A stretch of 64,000 bases of DNA from a virus, in IMG/VR virus record IMGVR_UViG_3300030061_001386, positions 28,722 through 92,721 of that record, one strand, 5' to 3'. The position numbers were made by a program, and so were the translations under genes. This document shows positions 39,493 to 47,695 of the stretch, one piece after another. The notes under the pieces are model-generated. The model saw only the letters and a program-made list of their open reading frames with translations. It was not told the origin of the DNA and made no database searches. The first letter of the stretch is position 1, and every line of letters begins with the position of its first letter.

Positions 39493-39703
39493 AACAGCAA
39501 AGATAGATGTAGAACAACTACAAGAAGAAGTTGAAGAAATGAATAGAAAGATGATAGAAGAGTTTGCTCCATCTAGAGCCGAAAAGATTCAGAGACTAAC
39601 AATAGAGTTGGTTGAAGATGGTTATGTTATTCTAAAGTATTTTGCAGTAGGTGTATTCTTCTATGGTTTAATATCTCTATTGCAGGATGTGAATATAGTA
39701 TGA
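39482..39703 (+). CDS. 73-aa single-pass membrane protein inserted between polymerase halves
   Basis: A charged coiled-coil first half (EEVEEMNRKMIEEF) leads to one hydrophobic segment (YVILKYFAVGVFFYGLISLL). It overlaps the PolB N-part by 11 bp and the C-part start by 4 bp. It has no homing endonuclease motif. It may be a remnant of an element that split the gene or a real membrane anchor for replication. Confidence 0.65.
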   Translation: MPIKTAKIDVEQLQEEVEEMNRKMIEEFAPSRAEKIQRLTIELVEDGYVILKYFAVGVFFYGLISLLQDVNIV

Positions 39704-40617
39704 AAGTAGTTTATGGACATACAGATTCTATCTATGTTAAGATGGAAGATGACAGTGTTGAAAAAGCACAACTAGTATTAGATGAGTTGAACGAACACGT
39801 TAGAGAAATATTTCCTAATGTTCTAGGTTTAGAAGAACATCCTGTAACACTTGAGTTTGAGAAGTTCTTCAAGACTTTAGGTGTAGGATGTAAGAAAAAC
39901 AGAAACGCAGGTTTAATCTCATGGAAAGATGGTAAGCACCTAGATGATTTGGAGTTTACTATGACGGGTTTTACTGCTAAGAGAGTAGCAATTACTCCAT
40001 TAGCAAAGAAGATTCAACTAGAGGTTTTAGATAGGTGGGTTAAGGAAGAGTCTGAAGAAGACATTACTAACTATTTACACGAAGAATACTTTAAGGTTCT
40101 TAATGGTGATATTGATAAATCAATGTTAGCCCAACGTAGTAGGTTTAGAGAAGAACGTTTTCAGGTAAAGTGTTCTACTTGTATTCGTTTGTTTAGTAAA
40201 ACATCTAAGTATCACCTACATGAACTTGCTAACATTGTTGATGGTAAAAGATTCCCATGTTGTAATAAGCCTAGTTTCATAACTATGAAAGGTAAAAGAC
40301 CAACAATAGGTTCAGGTATTGAAGGTGTATTATATCATAATACAAAGAACCCTGATAATATGATTGATGATTCTTATCTGTATCTACGAGTCAAAGACTT
40401 GAACGATACTTACTTTCATCCTCTTAATAGAAATGACGTAGTTCCTAACTATGTGTCTGCAATGACATTAGAAGGATTATCTAGTTATACACCTGATTAC
40501 AGGCATTATGCTAGTTCTATTATTAGCAAGGCAGAACCTATTTATGAAGCAATGGGTTGGGATATAACCCAAATATACCGAGATAGAAAACAAAGTAGTG
40601 TGGAGGATTGGTTTTGA
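39700..40617 (+). CDS. polB: DNA polymerase B, C-terminal part (palm motif C, thumb) with PIP box
   Basis: The 305-aa part begins MKVVYGHTDSIYVKM. This is motif C (usually YGDTDS) with His in place of the first Asp; the second, metal-binding Asp is kept. FTMTGFTAKRVAITP contains the KxY-like region, and a thumb follows with four Cys (CSTC and CC pairs) that may bind zinc. The end QSSVEDWF is a PCNA-interacting peptide. Together with the N-part it gives 868 aa, a normal PolB length, so the two products likely assemble. Confidence 0.92.
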   Translation: MKVVYGHTDSIYVKMEDDSVEKAQLVLDELNEHVREIFPNVLGLEEHPVTLEFEKFFKTLGVGCKKNRNAGLISWKDGKHLDDLEFTMTGFTAKRVAITPLAKKIQLEVLDRWVKEESEEDITNYLHEEYFKVLNGDIDKSMLAQRSRFREERFQVKCSTCIRLFSKTSKYHLHELANIVDGKRFPCCNKPSFITMKGKRPTIGSGIEGVLYHNTKNPDNMIDDSYLYLRVKDLNDTYFHPLNRNDVVPNYVSAMTLEGLSSYTPDYRHYASSIISKAEPIYEAMGWDITQIYRDRKQSSVEDWF

Positions 40618-40943
40618 GAAGTAGATTTTACAGGAGTTTATCTTGGTCTAACAAGCGTAGGGCTGATAAAATGCTCGCTCTCTATAATAAGTACTTCAAT
40701 AAAGAAGAAGAAAGAGATGACGTAGTTGAACTAAAAGAGGATTTCATAGCACAAACCGTATTGTTCAATGAACCTAAGTTTGTCTTGGGTTATTCCGTAT
40801 ATGTAGAAAACGGAATGCCTAAGATGAACGTAATAGAAACCCCTCCACCTGAACATGGTAGAGACTGTAAGTGTGATAAGTGTATCATTGCTAACATAGA
40901 AGAAGTAGAAAAAATAATTAAAAAGAGGAATAAAAATGAGTAG
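40614..40943 (+). CDS. Unknown 109-aa protein with Cys cluster
   Basis: A TTG start overlaps the PolB stop (TTGA) seven bases after GGAGG. The chain is basic at first and has GRDCKCDKCIIAN near the end (CxCxxC), a possible metal site. No family recognised; translationally linked to the polymerase. Confidence 0.55.
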   Translation: MRSRFYRSLSWSNKRRADKMLALYNKYFNKEEERDDVVELKEDFIAQTVLFNEPKFVLGYSVYVENGMPKMNVIETPPPEHGRDCKCDKCIIANIEEVEKIIKKRNKNE

Positions 40944-41823
40944 ACCTGCAAGCAACACAAAAGAATATACATATCAGTGGAACGCCCAAACATATGGAGA
41001 CGATAGTCTTCCTATATTGAAGATAAGTAAATCTTCGTTTGGTTCTTTTCAGTGGTGTCCTAAGAAATATCAGTTCAATTACATTGAGCAAAAACCACAG
41101 GACACAACTGAAGCAATGTACAAAGGTACTATTGCACATAATGCAAGAGAGGCATTCTTTGATGAGTTTGATATATCTAAAGCAGAAAATATGACCCATG
41201 ATGAATTAACTAATTATTGTTATACATTATATCCTTTAGACGAGATGAGCCATGTTTATGAGACTATGGCAACCTATGAAGCAAAGAGATTCATGGATGC
41301 AAAGGAAGAGGGAACATTAGACAATTTCTTACCCGTAATTAACGAAGCAACAATAGATGCTAAAATTACAATACGAAGAGAAGACTATCCTTCTATTAGG
41401 TTGGAAAGAGATTATGTTGTTCACCTTCAAGGTATCATTGATAGAATGTTTCAGGAAGGAGAAGCGTATATTCCAATGGAATTGAAGACTGGTCAATGGA
41501 AGGAATACAAGAAAACTATGATGAGAAAAGAAATGGCTTTCTATAAACTTCTATTCGAAAATTGTCCTGATGAACGTATTGAAGAACTAGGTTTAACTAG
41601 AGATAATGAGATAACTCATTGGGCTTGGTATTATCCTCTTTCTAATCATATGTACGTGGAAGAGGCTAAGAAGTCAAGTGTAACCGCAGTATTGAAGGGG
41701 ATTGCTAATTTGATTCATGCTTATGAGAGAAATATATTCCCTACAAAGTATAGTGCTAGGACTTGTCCAACATGTAGTTATTATTCAATATGTGATACTG
41801 CTAGTGAAGATGGGTGGCTATAA
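40936..41823 (+). CDS. Cas4/RecB-family nuclease with iron-sulfur cluster motif
   Basis: PD-(D/E)XK exonuclease. Residues ~33-46 SFGSFQWCPKKYQF give the first Cys, GIIDRMF...YIPMELKTGQWK the Asp and E-x-K core, and CPTCSYYSIC near the C-terminus the other three Cys (CxxCx5C) of a 4Fe-4S site. HNAREAFFDE may supply the upstream His. Length (295 aa) fits stand-alone viral Cas4-like enzymes used in end resection and recombination. No CRISPR elements are present, so this is a replication gene. Confidence 0.85.
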   Translation: MSRPASNTKEYTYQWNAQTYGDDSLPILKISKSSFGSFQWCPKKYQFNYIEQKPQDTTEAMYKGTIAHNAREAFFDEFDISKAENMTHDELTNYCYTLYPLDEMSHVYETMATYEAKRFMDAKEEGTLDNFLPVINEATIDAKITIRREDYPSIRLERDYVVHLQGIIDRMFQEGEAYIPMELKTGQWKEYKKTMMRKEMAFYKLLFENCPDERIEELGLTRDNEITHWAWYYPLSNHMYVEEAKKSSVTAVLKGIANLIHAYERNIFPTKYSARTCPTCSYYSICDTASEDGWL

Positions 41824-41894
41824 TGAAATGGGCTATTCGTATAATATATTTTATAGGTTCTGTATCTACTATGGTTAAGAGGTGGAAAAAATGA
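41823..41894 (+). CDS. 23-aa basic hydrophobic peptide
   Basis: MKWAIRIIYFIGSVSTMVKR starts one base into the preceding stop (TAATG) and overlaps the next ATG (ATGA). Possibly membrane-associated. Confidence 0.38.
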   Translation: MKWAIRIIYFIGSVSTMVKRWKK

Positions 41895-41956
41895 AGTGGA
41901 AAGAATATTTTAGAAGAAAGAAAGCATATAGAGAGAGGAATAAAAATGAAAGATAA
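41891..41956 (+). CDS. 21-aa very basic peptide
   Basis: MKWKEYFRRKKAYRERNKN overlaps both neighbours, and its last codons form the GAGAGGAAT ribosome site of the next gene. May be a translational coupler only. Confidence 0.35.
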   Translation: MKWKEYFRRKKAYRERNKNER

Positions 41957-42326
41957 AGTAGAAAAAATATTAAGTTCTAGAGAATGGACTTTTGCTGATT
42001 TAACTAATATGAATCAGTTAGTAAAAGACTTTTCAGAAGAAATATATACTCAGTTAGATGCTAAGGAAAAACTAACTATTGTATGGGAAAGAGACATATC
42101 TGATATACAATCATTTGGAAGTTTCTTTCAAAATCTAGTAACAGAACAAATACAATTAGAAGTAGCAAGCATACTTCAAGAACAACTACTGAATGCAAAT
42201 GTAAACTTTGGTAATAATAAAAATGAGGAGGATGAAACAAATGAGGTTTCCGAGAGTAGTGTGGGCGGGGAGTCATCTCCCGAACGCTCCGCAGATGAGA
42301 AGAAGAGTAGTAAAAACAAAAAGTGA
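41946..42326 (+). CDS. Unknown 126-aa helical protein with disordered tail
   Basis: Helical residues 1-85 (KVEKILSSREWTFADLTNM) are followed by an acidic, Ser/Glu/Lys-rich tail. Its 3' part overlaps the primase gene by 86 bp in another frame. It may be a small partner of the primase. No family recognised. Confidence 0.6.
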   Translation: MKDKVEKILSSREWTFADLTNMNQLVKDFSEEIYTQLDAKEKLTIVWERDISDIQSFGSFFQNLVTEQIQLEVASILQEQLLNANVNFGNNKNEEDETNEVSESSVGGESSPERSADEKKSSKNKK

Positions 42327-43239
42327 ATATATTGATTGGTTTAACCAATACAATGGTAAAATGAATTGTTATACTACTGTATATGATTTTGAAGATATTA
42401 ATGACAATACTCAGATTGATTCTTCTGTTATTCTTGACAGAATGTTTCTAGATTTTGATGCTCACGATAAACCACTAGAATTAGCCCACCAAGACTTTGT
42501 ATCAGTTGCTAAAAGGCTAGAAGAACAAGACATCTTGTTCAGAAGTTATTTCAGTGGTAAGGGTTTCCATATCATTGCCAAAGGAGAACGAGTCACTGAT
42601 ATTAGAAGCATTCAACAGTATTATTCCGAATTGGCTAAAGATTATCCTACACTTGATAGGACTGGTATTCAGATAACTAGATTGCGTAGAATACCTAACT
42701 CTATGAATCTAAGTAGTACTTACGGTGATGATAAATCTTACTTCTGTATTCCTGTTAATTACAAGTTAGAAGATTTAGGTTTGATACTTGAAACTGCAAA
42801 GACCATGACTCCTATTGATATAGAATATGGTTCAAAGAAGATAGTGTTCCCATCTGTTAAACCAATAGAAGTATCAGACATAGAAGTTGAAATGCCTAAG
42901 CCTATTGGGAAGATACCAATATTACCGTGTTTGAATAATGCAATTATGGTAGAGAACCCTAGTCATTATGCTAGAGTATATCTTATTCAATGGTATAGAG
43001 ATTTACTTAGTGGTAGAGAGAGAAACTTACCATTAGAACAACAGACTGAACTGATTGATACTGTTATGTCTGAACTAAATACTATCGCTAGTCAAGATGA
43101 GATATGGTTAGATTGGGATGAACCGATTACTAGAAAGTACGTTACAGGAATAGTTTCAAAGGGTTATCATGCCCCTAGTTGTAAGACACTAATACCTCAA
43201 GGGTATTGTATCGGAAAATGTTGGAGGTATTGTGAATGA
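42241..43239 (+). CDS. priS: AEP-type DNA primase (PriS-like) with C-terminal Cys cluster
   Basis: Makes primers for PolB. ATG 42241 was chosen because GAGGAGGATG lies seven bases upstream; the longer frame begins inside the previous gene. The 332-aa chain has FLDFDAHD (metal-binding Asp71 and Asp73) and YFSGKGFHI (SGKGFH, 105-110), the first two AEP motifs. The end, Cys314-x8-Cys323-x3-Cys327-x3-Cys331, looks like the iron-sulfur or zinc module found at the end of the primase large subunit, so one chain may combine both roles. No separate PriL gene was seen. Confidence 0.82.
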   Translation: MRFPRVVWAGSHLPNAPQMRRRVVKTKSEYIDWFNQYNGKMNCYTTVYDFEDINDNTQIDSSVILDRMFLDFDAHDKPLELAHQDFVSVAKRLEEQDILFRSYFSGKGFHIIAKGERVTDIRSIQQYYSELAKDYPTLDRTGIQITRLRRIPNSMNLSSTYGDDKSYFCIPVNYKLEDLGLILETAKTMTPIDIEYGSKKIVFPSVKPIEVSDIEVEMPKPIGKIPILPCLNNAIMVENPSHYARVYLIQWYRDLLSGRERNLPLEQQTELIDTVMSELNTIASQDEIWLDWDEPITRKYVTGIVSKGYHAPSCKTLIPQGYCIGKCWRYCE

Positions 43240-43382
43240 ATTACTTAAGAAAATATACTTGTAAATTATGTGGAGAAACCTTTCAGGGGTTTGGACATAT
43301 GTTATCTAAAGGTGGTTATTGTTGCGACGAATGTAATTATACAAAAGTATTACCTGCTAGATTTAGAGGTGAGCATTTATGA
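43236..43382 (+). CDS. 48-aa zinc-finger protein
   Basis: YTCKLCGETFQGFGH...YCCDEC gives CxxC, a possible His, and CCxxC, one zinc site in a classic-finger start. Four-base overlaps with the primase and nuclease genes. Likely a small DNA-binding accessory. Confidence 0.6.
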   Translation: MNYLRKYTCKLCGETFQGFGHMLSKGGYCCDECNYTKVLPARFRGEHL

Positions 43383-44077
43383 AACTAATAATAGATAGCA
43401 GAGAAAACTCAGAACTTACAGAGAAAGTAATTGAAAAGGCTCAAGAATATAATATTCAATATGAAAAGCAATTCATAGAAATTGGAGATTATGTATTCAA
43501 TGACGTATGTTTTGAAGCAAAGTCATCCTTTGATTTCCTACAATCTATTGTAAATAATAGGTTGTGGAATCAAATGGATAATATGGATAGAGCCTTTACC
43601 AATAACTTAGTTATTGTATATGGTTCGTTCGATGCGGCGTTCAGGAAACATTCTGATTACAGTAAATCAACAATGAACAAGGCAACTCAAAGAGTTATAC
43701 TAAAGAAAAAGTTTTACGGTGCTATGGGTAAAATTATACTTGACACTGATTGTGCTTTACTTTGGTTTAAGGATGCATTAACTGCGGCTGACATGATAGC
43801 AGTTGTTTGTAAGATGCAACCGCATGATAGGGATGTTTATACTCCCAAATTAGTAAAAAAGAGAAAGATTAGTACCGCAGACTTGCGACTTGATGTACTA
43901 ACCATGATAAAAGGGCTAAGTGAGAAGAAAGCAAAGATGCTTTTGGATGAGTTTGGCTCTATTATGGAAATAGGAGAAGCAACGTCTAATGAATTGTGTG
44001 CATTAGATGGAATAGGTAATGTATTAGCAAAAAGAATACATGACACACTAAATAAAGAAGAAAAAATGGAGTTATAA
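43379..44077 (+). CDS. ERCC4-type nuclease (XPF/Mus81 family) with HhH domain
   Basis: Structure-specific DNA endonuclease. The 232-aa chain has DSREN (Asp6, Arg8, Glu9), GDYV (Asp37) and EAKSSFD (Glu46, Lys48, Asp52), the variant of the family GDxnERKxxxD motif with Ala for Arg. A helix-hairpin-helix pair follows (MIKGLSEKKAKMLLDEFG and ALDGIGNVLAKRIHD). No helicase domain is fused, as in crenarchaeal XPF. Likely cuts forks or flaps during viral replication; it may bind the viral PCNA, but no PIP box is visible. Confidence 0.9.
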   Translation: MKLIIDSRENSELTEKVIEKAQEYNIQYEKQFIEIGDYVFNDVCFEAKSSFDFLQSIVNNRLWNQMDNMDRAFTNNLVIVYGSFDAAFRKHSDYSKSTMNKATQRVILKKKFYGAMGKIILDTDCALLWFKDALTAADMIAVVCKMQPHDRDVYTPKLVKKRKISTADLRLDVLTMIKGLSEKKAKMLLDEFGSIMEIGEATSNELCALDGIGNVLAKRIHDTLNKEEKMEL

Positions 44078-44078
44078 T

Positions 44079-45650
44079 ATGAATAATAAAGAAGATGAAA
44101 TGATAATAAGCGATAATCCTGAATTAGAAGCAGAAATAGATAGAATGTACTATGAATCTCTAGAAGAAGGAAGAGAATACACTAAAACTAGTAAAATACC
44201 TAAAGTTGTAGAGAAATATGTGACAAGTGCAGTAGAAGTTTCATTAAATAACGAAGTTCCTGCAATGTTATCGTATTATAATCTACTAGGACAGATATGC
44301 AAAGACTTTGTATGTATTCCGTCAGGTAGAAGAAGGATAGATACTAGATTACAAGTAATTGTTATGCAGACTAGTGGTACAGGTAAGACAGAACTGTACA
44401 ATTTTTTTGGGCCAATAGCAAAAGAAGTGTTTAAGCAGTTAAATGAAAGGTATCCGGTAGTACATAGAGATGACCAAGTAGGAGATTATGGTTGGCAAAA
44501 CATTAGAACAGGTACTAGGTTTTCTGTTGCTGAGATTAAAGATACTACCGATGCAGGTTTAATTGGTTCTATGGGAACAGAAGAACAAGTTGTAGTTGAT
44601 GATGAAACAGGTAGAGAGCGAAGAGTAGAAGTTCCTGTACAAATATATGGTGAATTAGAAGGTGGTGGTTTATTAGTTTATGATGAGTTTGCAGACTCAG
44701 GAATATTCAAACAGAGCCAACATCAGAACAAAGTTGTTTTGTATATTAACACTTTTATGAATACCTTATGGGGTCAGAATTGGGTAATTACCAAGAGATT
44801 ACTAAAGGGTGGTTTAATGGAGTGCAGAAGTAGCCGTTCAATGTGGGCTACTACATATATACCAAAAACATTGACCCATGCTATTACTGAAACAGGTGCA
44901 ATGCAACGTTCTTTAATTTACATTAGAGAAGTTCCAATCAGTGAACAGAATTATGTTAGAAATAAAATAGCAGATTCTTATGGGGTTATAGACGATGCAC
45001 AAACACCTATTGATGGTTTTGCAGGTTCTTTCGTTAAGATATATGAAACACTAAAAAAGCATTATGAAGAAACGGGAGAAGACCCACTAAGAACAATTAG
45101 ATTTGGTAAAGGATTCAATGATGCTGTTAAGAATGAAACTTGGAAGTTCCAAAACTTCGTACAAGGTAGCAGACCTGCGGTTATGGAGATAGCAAACAAC
45201 TTTATCACTAGAATGCAAGGGATGATGGTTAAACTAGCAGTGTTATCATGTATTGCTGAATCAGGTACTACTATCAAAAAGAAAGAAAACCGTTTTATTG
45301 TAACAGAAAGACATGTTACCCAAGGTGCTTATATTACTCGACAGTGTTATAAATCGCTTGTATCGTGGCTTGACTTAGCACTTAAGGCAGACCACAAGAG
45401 TATTCAAGACAGAGCAAAGGTAGGAGAGTTCAAGAAAGCGTTTAATGATTTAGTTAAAACGCCAAATGCTAGGACAATTGACGGAGAAAAATGGGTGAAT
45501 AAAACTATCATGTTAGCACACGTTATGAAAAAAGCAAGAAGAGGACAAGCCCAAGTATATAGAAATTACAAACAGATATCGGAGAACTTTGATGAAAAGA
45601 GAGTAGGCAGATATGGTTATGTAAAATTAAAAAGGAGTGATGAAAAATGA
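44079..45650 (+). CDS. Putative replicative helicase (P-loop ATPase, DUF3987-like)
   Basis: The 523-aa chain has Walker A VIVMQTSGTGKTELYNF (~residues 91-107), a long insert with GYGWQ-like and acidic stretches, Walker B GGGLLVYDEFADS (~200) and a sensor-like CRSSRSMWATTYIP segment. The order (helical lead, P-loop, ELEGGGLLVYDEF, ATTY) resembles the DUF3987-type helicase domain fused to phage primases, not MCM. Its place next to primase and ERCC4 nuclease fits a replicative helicase. No viral MCM is seen, so this is the best candidate. Confidence 0.65.
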   Translation: MNNKEDEMIISDNPELEAEIDRMYYESLEEGREYTKTSKIPKVVEKYVTSAVEVSLNNEVPAMLSYYNLLGQICKDFVCIPSGRRRIDTRLQVIVMQTSGTGKTELYNFFGPIAKEVFKQLNERYPVVHRDDQVGDYGWQNIRTGTRFSVAEIKDTTDAGLIGSMGTEEQVVVDDETGRERRVEVPVQIYGELEGGGLLVYDEFADSGIFKQSQHQNKVVLYINTFMNTLWGQNWVITKRLLKGGLMECRSSRSMWATTYIPKTLTHAITETGAMQRSLIYIREVPISEQNYVRNKIADSYGVIDDAQTPIDGFAGSFVKIYETLKKHYEETGEDPLRTIRFGKGFNDAVKNETWKFQNFVQGSRPAVMEIANNFITRMQGMMVKLAVLSCIAESGTTIKKKENRFIVTERHVTQGAYITRQCYKSLVSWLDLALKADHKSIQDRAKVGEFKKAFNDLVKTPNARTIDGEKWVNKTIMLAHVMKKARRGQAQVYRNYKQISENFDEKRVGRYGYVKLKRSDEK

Positions 45651-45904
45651 GCAAGACAACATATGAAAACCAATTTTTGGTATTTGACGTAAGAGATGGC
45701 CCAAAGGTAATTATTGAACAACTTAATGCCTTTGGTCAAGATGGTTGGGTATTATCCACCATGTTGAACGTAGGTGACACGCAGATTGTTGCGTTCCTAA
45801 CAAAAGGAAACGTAAAAGATGCACCTAACCCAAAGCAGTCAGAACAACAAAAGATTGCTAACTTATGGACTATTGGCGATAAATCAGACAAGGATGAAGA
45901 GTAG
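45647..45904 (+). CDS. 85-aa DUF4177-like small protein
   Basis: The pattern YENQFLVFDV...IIEQLNAFGQDGWVLSTML...VAFLTKG resembles the DUF4177 fold (a strand, 'lN..g..GWel' helix, and a final strand), found next to many phage and bacterial genes. Followed by a polar tail. ATGA overlap with the helicase. Confidence 0.5.
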   Translation: MSKTTYENQFLVFDVRDGPKVIIEQLNAFGQDGWVLSTMLNVGDTQIVAFLTKGNVKDAPNPKQSEQQKIANLWTIGDKSDKDEE

Positions 45905-46501
45905 ATGAGTTCAGTTTTAGCAATTGACTTAGAGACTAAGAACTTCTCTTATGAAATAGGCGGTTGGGACAACACTCACATGTTTCTCGTATCAACAGTT
46001 TGTACTTGGGATGGAGATAAAGGTACAATATACATTGACAAATCTGTTGATGACTTAGCAAAAAGTAATGTTCAGATTAAACCATTGGCTCAACTTAAGT
46101 TTGATTTAGATGACCACTTTGAAAAAGGTGGTAAACTACTTGGTCATAATATCAGAAACTTTGACTTGCCTGTATTGAAAAATGCTATGGATATATACTG
46201 TATAAAAAAGTATTTTGACAGTGAAGCATATATTGATACTAGTGCAATCCTTTCTAAAGAACACAAGGAAAGATATAGTTTGAACAACTTAGTTCATCAT
46301 ACTCTTGGTACTGAGAAACTAATGGATAGTGCTGATGCCCCAATAGTTTGGAAAGCAGGTGGTTATTCTGAAGTAGCAAAATACTGTTTGAGTGACTGTG
46401 AATTAGTATATGACCTATGGAAACATGGTGTTAACAACAAAATGGTTAAAGGTTTCTCCCTAGAGGAAGAAATAGTAAAGGACTTGGAGGTTGAGTGGTA
46501 A
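45905..46501 (+). CDS. DEDDy 3'-5' exonuclease
   Basis: The 198-aa chain has AIDLETK (Asp and Glu of Exo I), LLGHNIRNFDLPVL (Exo II Asp) and AKYCLSDCEL (Tyr-x3-Asp, Exo III), the full DEDDy set. It could proofread, trim ends or degrade host DNA. PolB has its own intact exonuclease, so this one is additional. Its ATG follows directly after the preceding stop. Confidence 0.88.
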   Translation: MSSVLAIDLETKNFSYEIGGWDNTHMFLVSTVCTWDGDKGTIYIDKSVDDLAKSNVQIKPLAQLKFDLDDHFEKGGKLLGHNIRNFDLPVLKNAMDIYCIKKYFDSEAYIDTSAILSKEHKERYSLNNLVHHTLGTEKLMDSADAPIVWKAGGYSEVAKYCLSDCELVYDLWKHGVNNKMVKGFSLEEEIVKDLEVEW

Positions 46502-46663
46502 ATGGATACTTTTGAAATTATTGCATGGTTTGTTTTTGTTATTGTTATCTCATTACTTTTCTTTGCGGCATTCGGAAATAGTAAATATTCCGAAGAAAGC
46601 ATTGAAGAATATATGGATAAATTAATTGCAGAAGAACGGGGCAGAGGAAATGGCCCTGCGTGA
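46502..46663 (+). CDS. 53-aa single-pass membrane protein
   Basis: MDTFEIIAWFVFVIVISLL has one strong N-terminal hydrophobic helix (residues 4-24), followed by an acidic/basic soluble tail. The ATG overlaps TAA by one base upstream and the next gene by 14 bp. Type of insertion and role unknown. Confidence 0.55.
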   Translation: MDTFEIIAWFVFVIVISLLFFAAFGNSKYSEESIEEYMDKLIAEERGRGNGPA

Positions 46664-46787
46664 ACTTTGTAAATATTGTAATCAAACAACAATAGCAAGA
46701 CGCATTAAAGGCGTTTATGTCGGTAGCCTTGATGAAATCAAGATATGGCAGTGCAGAGAATGTAAAGCATTATGGTCGGAAAATTAA
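46650..46787 (+). CDS. 45-aa zinc-ribbon protein
   Basis: ELCKYCNQ and IWQCRECKAL form CxxC...CxxC. Last clear gene of the rightward replication block. Function unknown. Confidence 0.58.
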   Translation: MALRELCKYCNQTTIARRIKGVYVGSLDEIKIWQCRECKALWSEN

Positions 46788-47205
46788 TTCCGGCCATAGT
46801 GCCTCTTTTTTTTATCGCAAAAATCTCATTCAGGAACTAAAGCATACTCTCTATTATTTTATTAATTGAAATAAACTTTTATTTTGTAAAAGTAAAAATA
46901 AACAGCACCGGATAACGCCTCGGCTGCGAAACTTTTCAAAAGTAGTAGTTTATTTCTATTAAGTGCAAAAAGTAAATTAACCTTCGGTGTATTTTTTACA
47001 CTTGTGGGAGAGAGGGGAGTAATGACGAACAGCATTATCTCTGCTTTACTTTCAATGTTCGAGTCGGAGGATGATATTTTTGAATAGGTTTACAGCACCA
47101 TTTGACCTTTTATTTAGTATTCTTGCTTGGGGGAGACTTAGATTGTAATTCGCAGTAGTACTGCGTATTCGTTATATTTTATTTGTGTATAAGGGGGGGT
47201 ATTTA
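46788..47205. promoter_or_regulatory. Intergenic region with inverted GAAATAAACT elements and small ORFs
   Basis: TTGAAATAAACT near 46867 and AGTTTATTTCTATTA near 46949 form an inverted pair about 75-80 bp apart, as at 17.49-17.59 kb. Two weak peptides are possible: MTNSIISALLSMFESED (47022-47087, behind GAGGGGAG) and a hydrophobic TTG-start peptide (47080-47148). CGCAGTA / TACTGCG at 47151-47165 is a perfect palindrome. No other gene seen. Confidence 0.42.
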
Positions 47206-47286
47206 GTGGAAAAAAGAAAACATCACAATGGTTCATGTAAAATGTGGAAAGCATTCATGGAAGAAGCGTTTGAAGATTGGAATTAG
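47206..47286 (+). CDS. 26-aa peptide with GTG start
   Basis: AGGGGGGG lies six bases before GTG 47206. Sequence MEKRKHHNGSCKMWKAFMEE. Stop is one base before the next ATG. Supported only by the ribosome site. Confidence 0.38.
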   Translation: MEKRKHHNGSCKMWKAFMEEAFEDWN

Positions 47287-47287
47287 T

Positions 47288-47416
47288 ATGGATGAAGATT
47301 ATTGGGATGCACAAATAGAAGGTTTTGAACAAGCATTCAAGAAACCTATTTGGAGAGATTACTTAGAAACTCAACGTAAGTTGTTAGACGAAGTATTTTC
47401 TTTAGGTTTAGATTAA
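47288..47416 (+). CDS. Unknown 42-aa acidic protein
   Basis: MDEDYWDAQIEGFEQAFKK starts right after the previous stop; the frame can also be read from 47228. Aromatic and acidic. Its 3' end overlaps the tail operon's last gene by 9 bp tail-to-tail, marking the switch from rightward to leftward transcription. Confidence 0.5.
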   Translation: MDEDYWDAQIEGFEQAFKKPIWRDYLETQRKLLDEVFSLGLD

Positions 47417-47695
47417 CCACTCAGGTAAAACCGGAAAATTATCTGCCGCTTCATTAGCCCCCGTAGATTCATCATCTACATCAAAGTAGTCTGTAATATC
47501 TCTCCACTTTTGCCTATATTCTAACAACTCTTGTTGTTGTTCAGTAGTATATAATGCAAACCTATCTGTTAACATAAATTGGTCTGTAAAAGTTAAAAAT
47601 GCTTCTCTCTCAAGACTAATCCCTCCCCAAGTCCAATCTTCTTCTTCTATGTGAGTAACATTACCGTTACCGTCTTGAAATACCTGTTTTTTCAT
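47408..47695 (-). CDS. Putative tail-fibre assembly chaperone
   Basis: The 95-aa product has the pattern REAFLTFTDQFMLTDRFA...QQELLEYRQKWRDIT, matching the 'R-x-x-L-L-x-x-x-D...Y-R-x-x-L-R-D-I' core of phage tail-fibre assembly proteins. It ends the tail operon, after the fibres, where such chaperones usually lie. It would help fold or assemble the long fibres upstream. Confidence 0.65.
   Translation of the reverse strand: MKKQVFQDGNGNVTHIEEEDWTWGGISLEREAFLTFTDQFMLTDRFALYTTEQQQELLEYRQKWRDITDYFDVDDESTGANEAADNFPVLPEWLI

Noticed and set aside
40936-41823. CRISPR-associated Cas4
   Set aside because: The nuclease is Cas4-like, but there is no repeat-spacer array or other cas gene, so it is treated as a viral recombination nuclease.
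44079-45650. MCM helicase
   Set aside because: The P-loop and surrounding motifs do not show the MCM box (arginine finger SRFD, presensor-1 order); the DUF3987-like pattern fits better.
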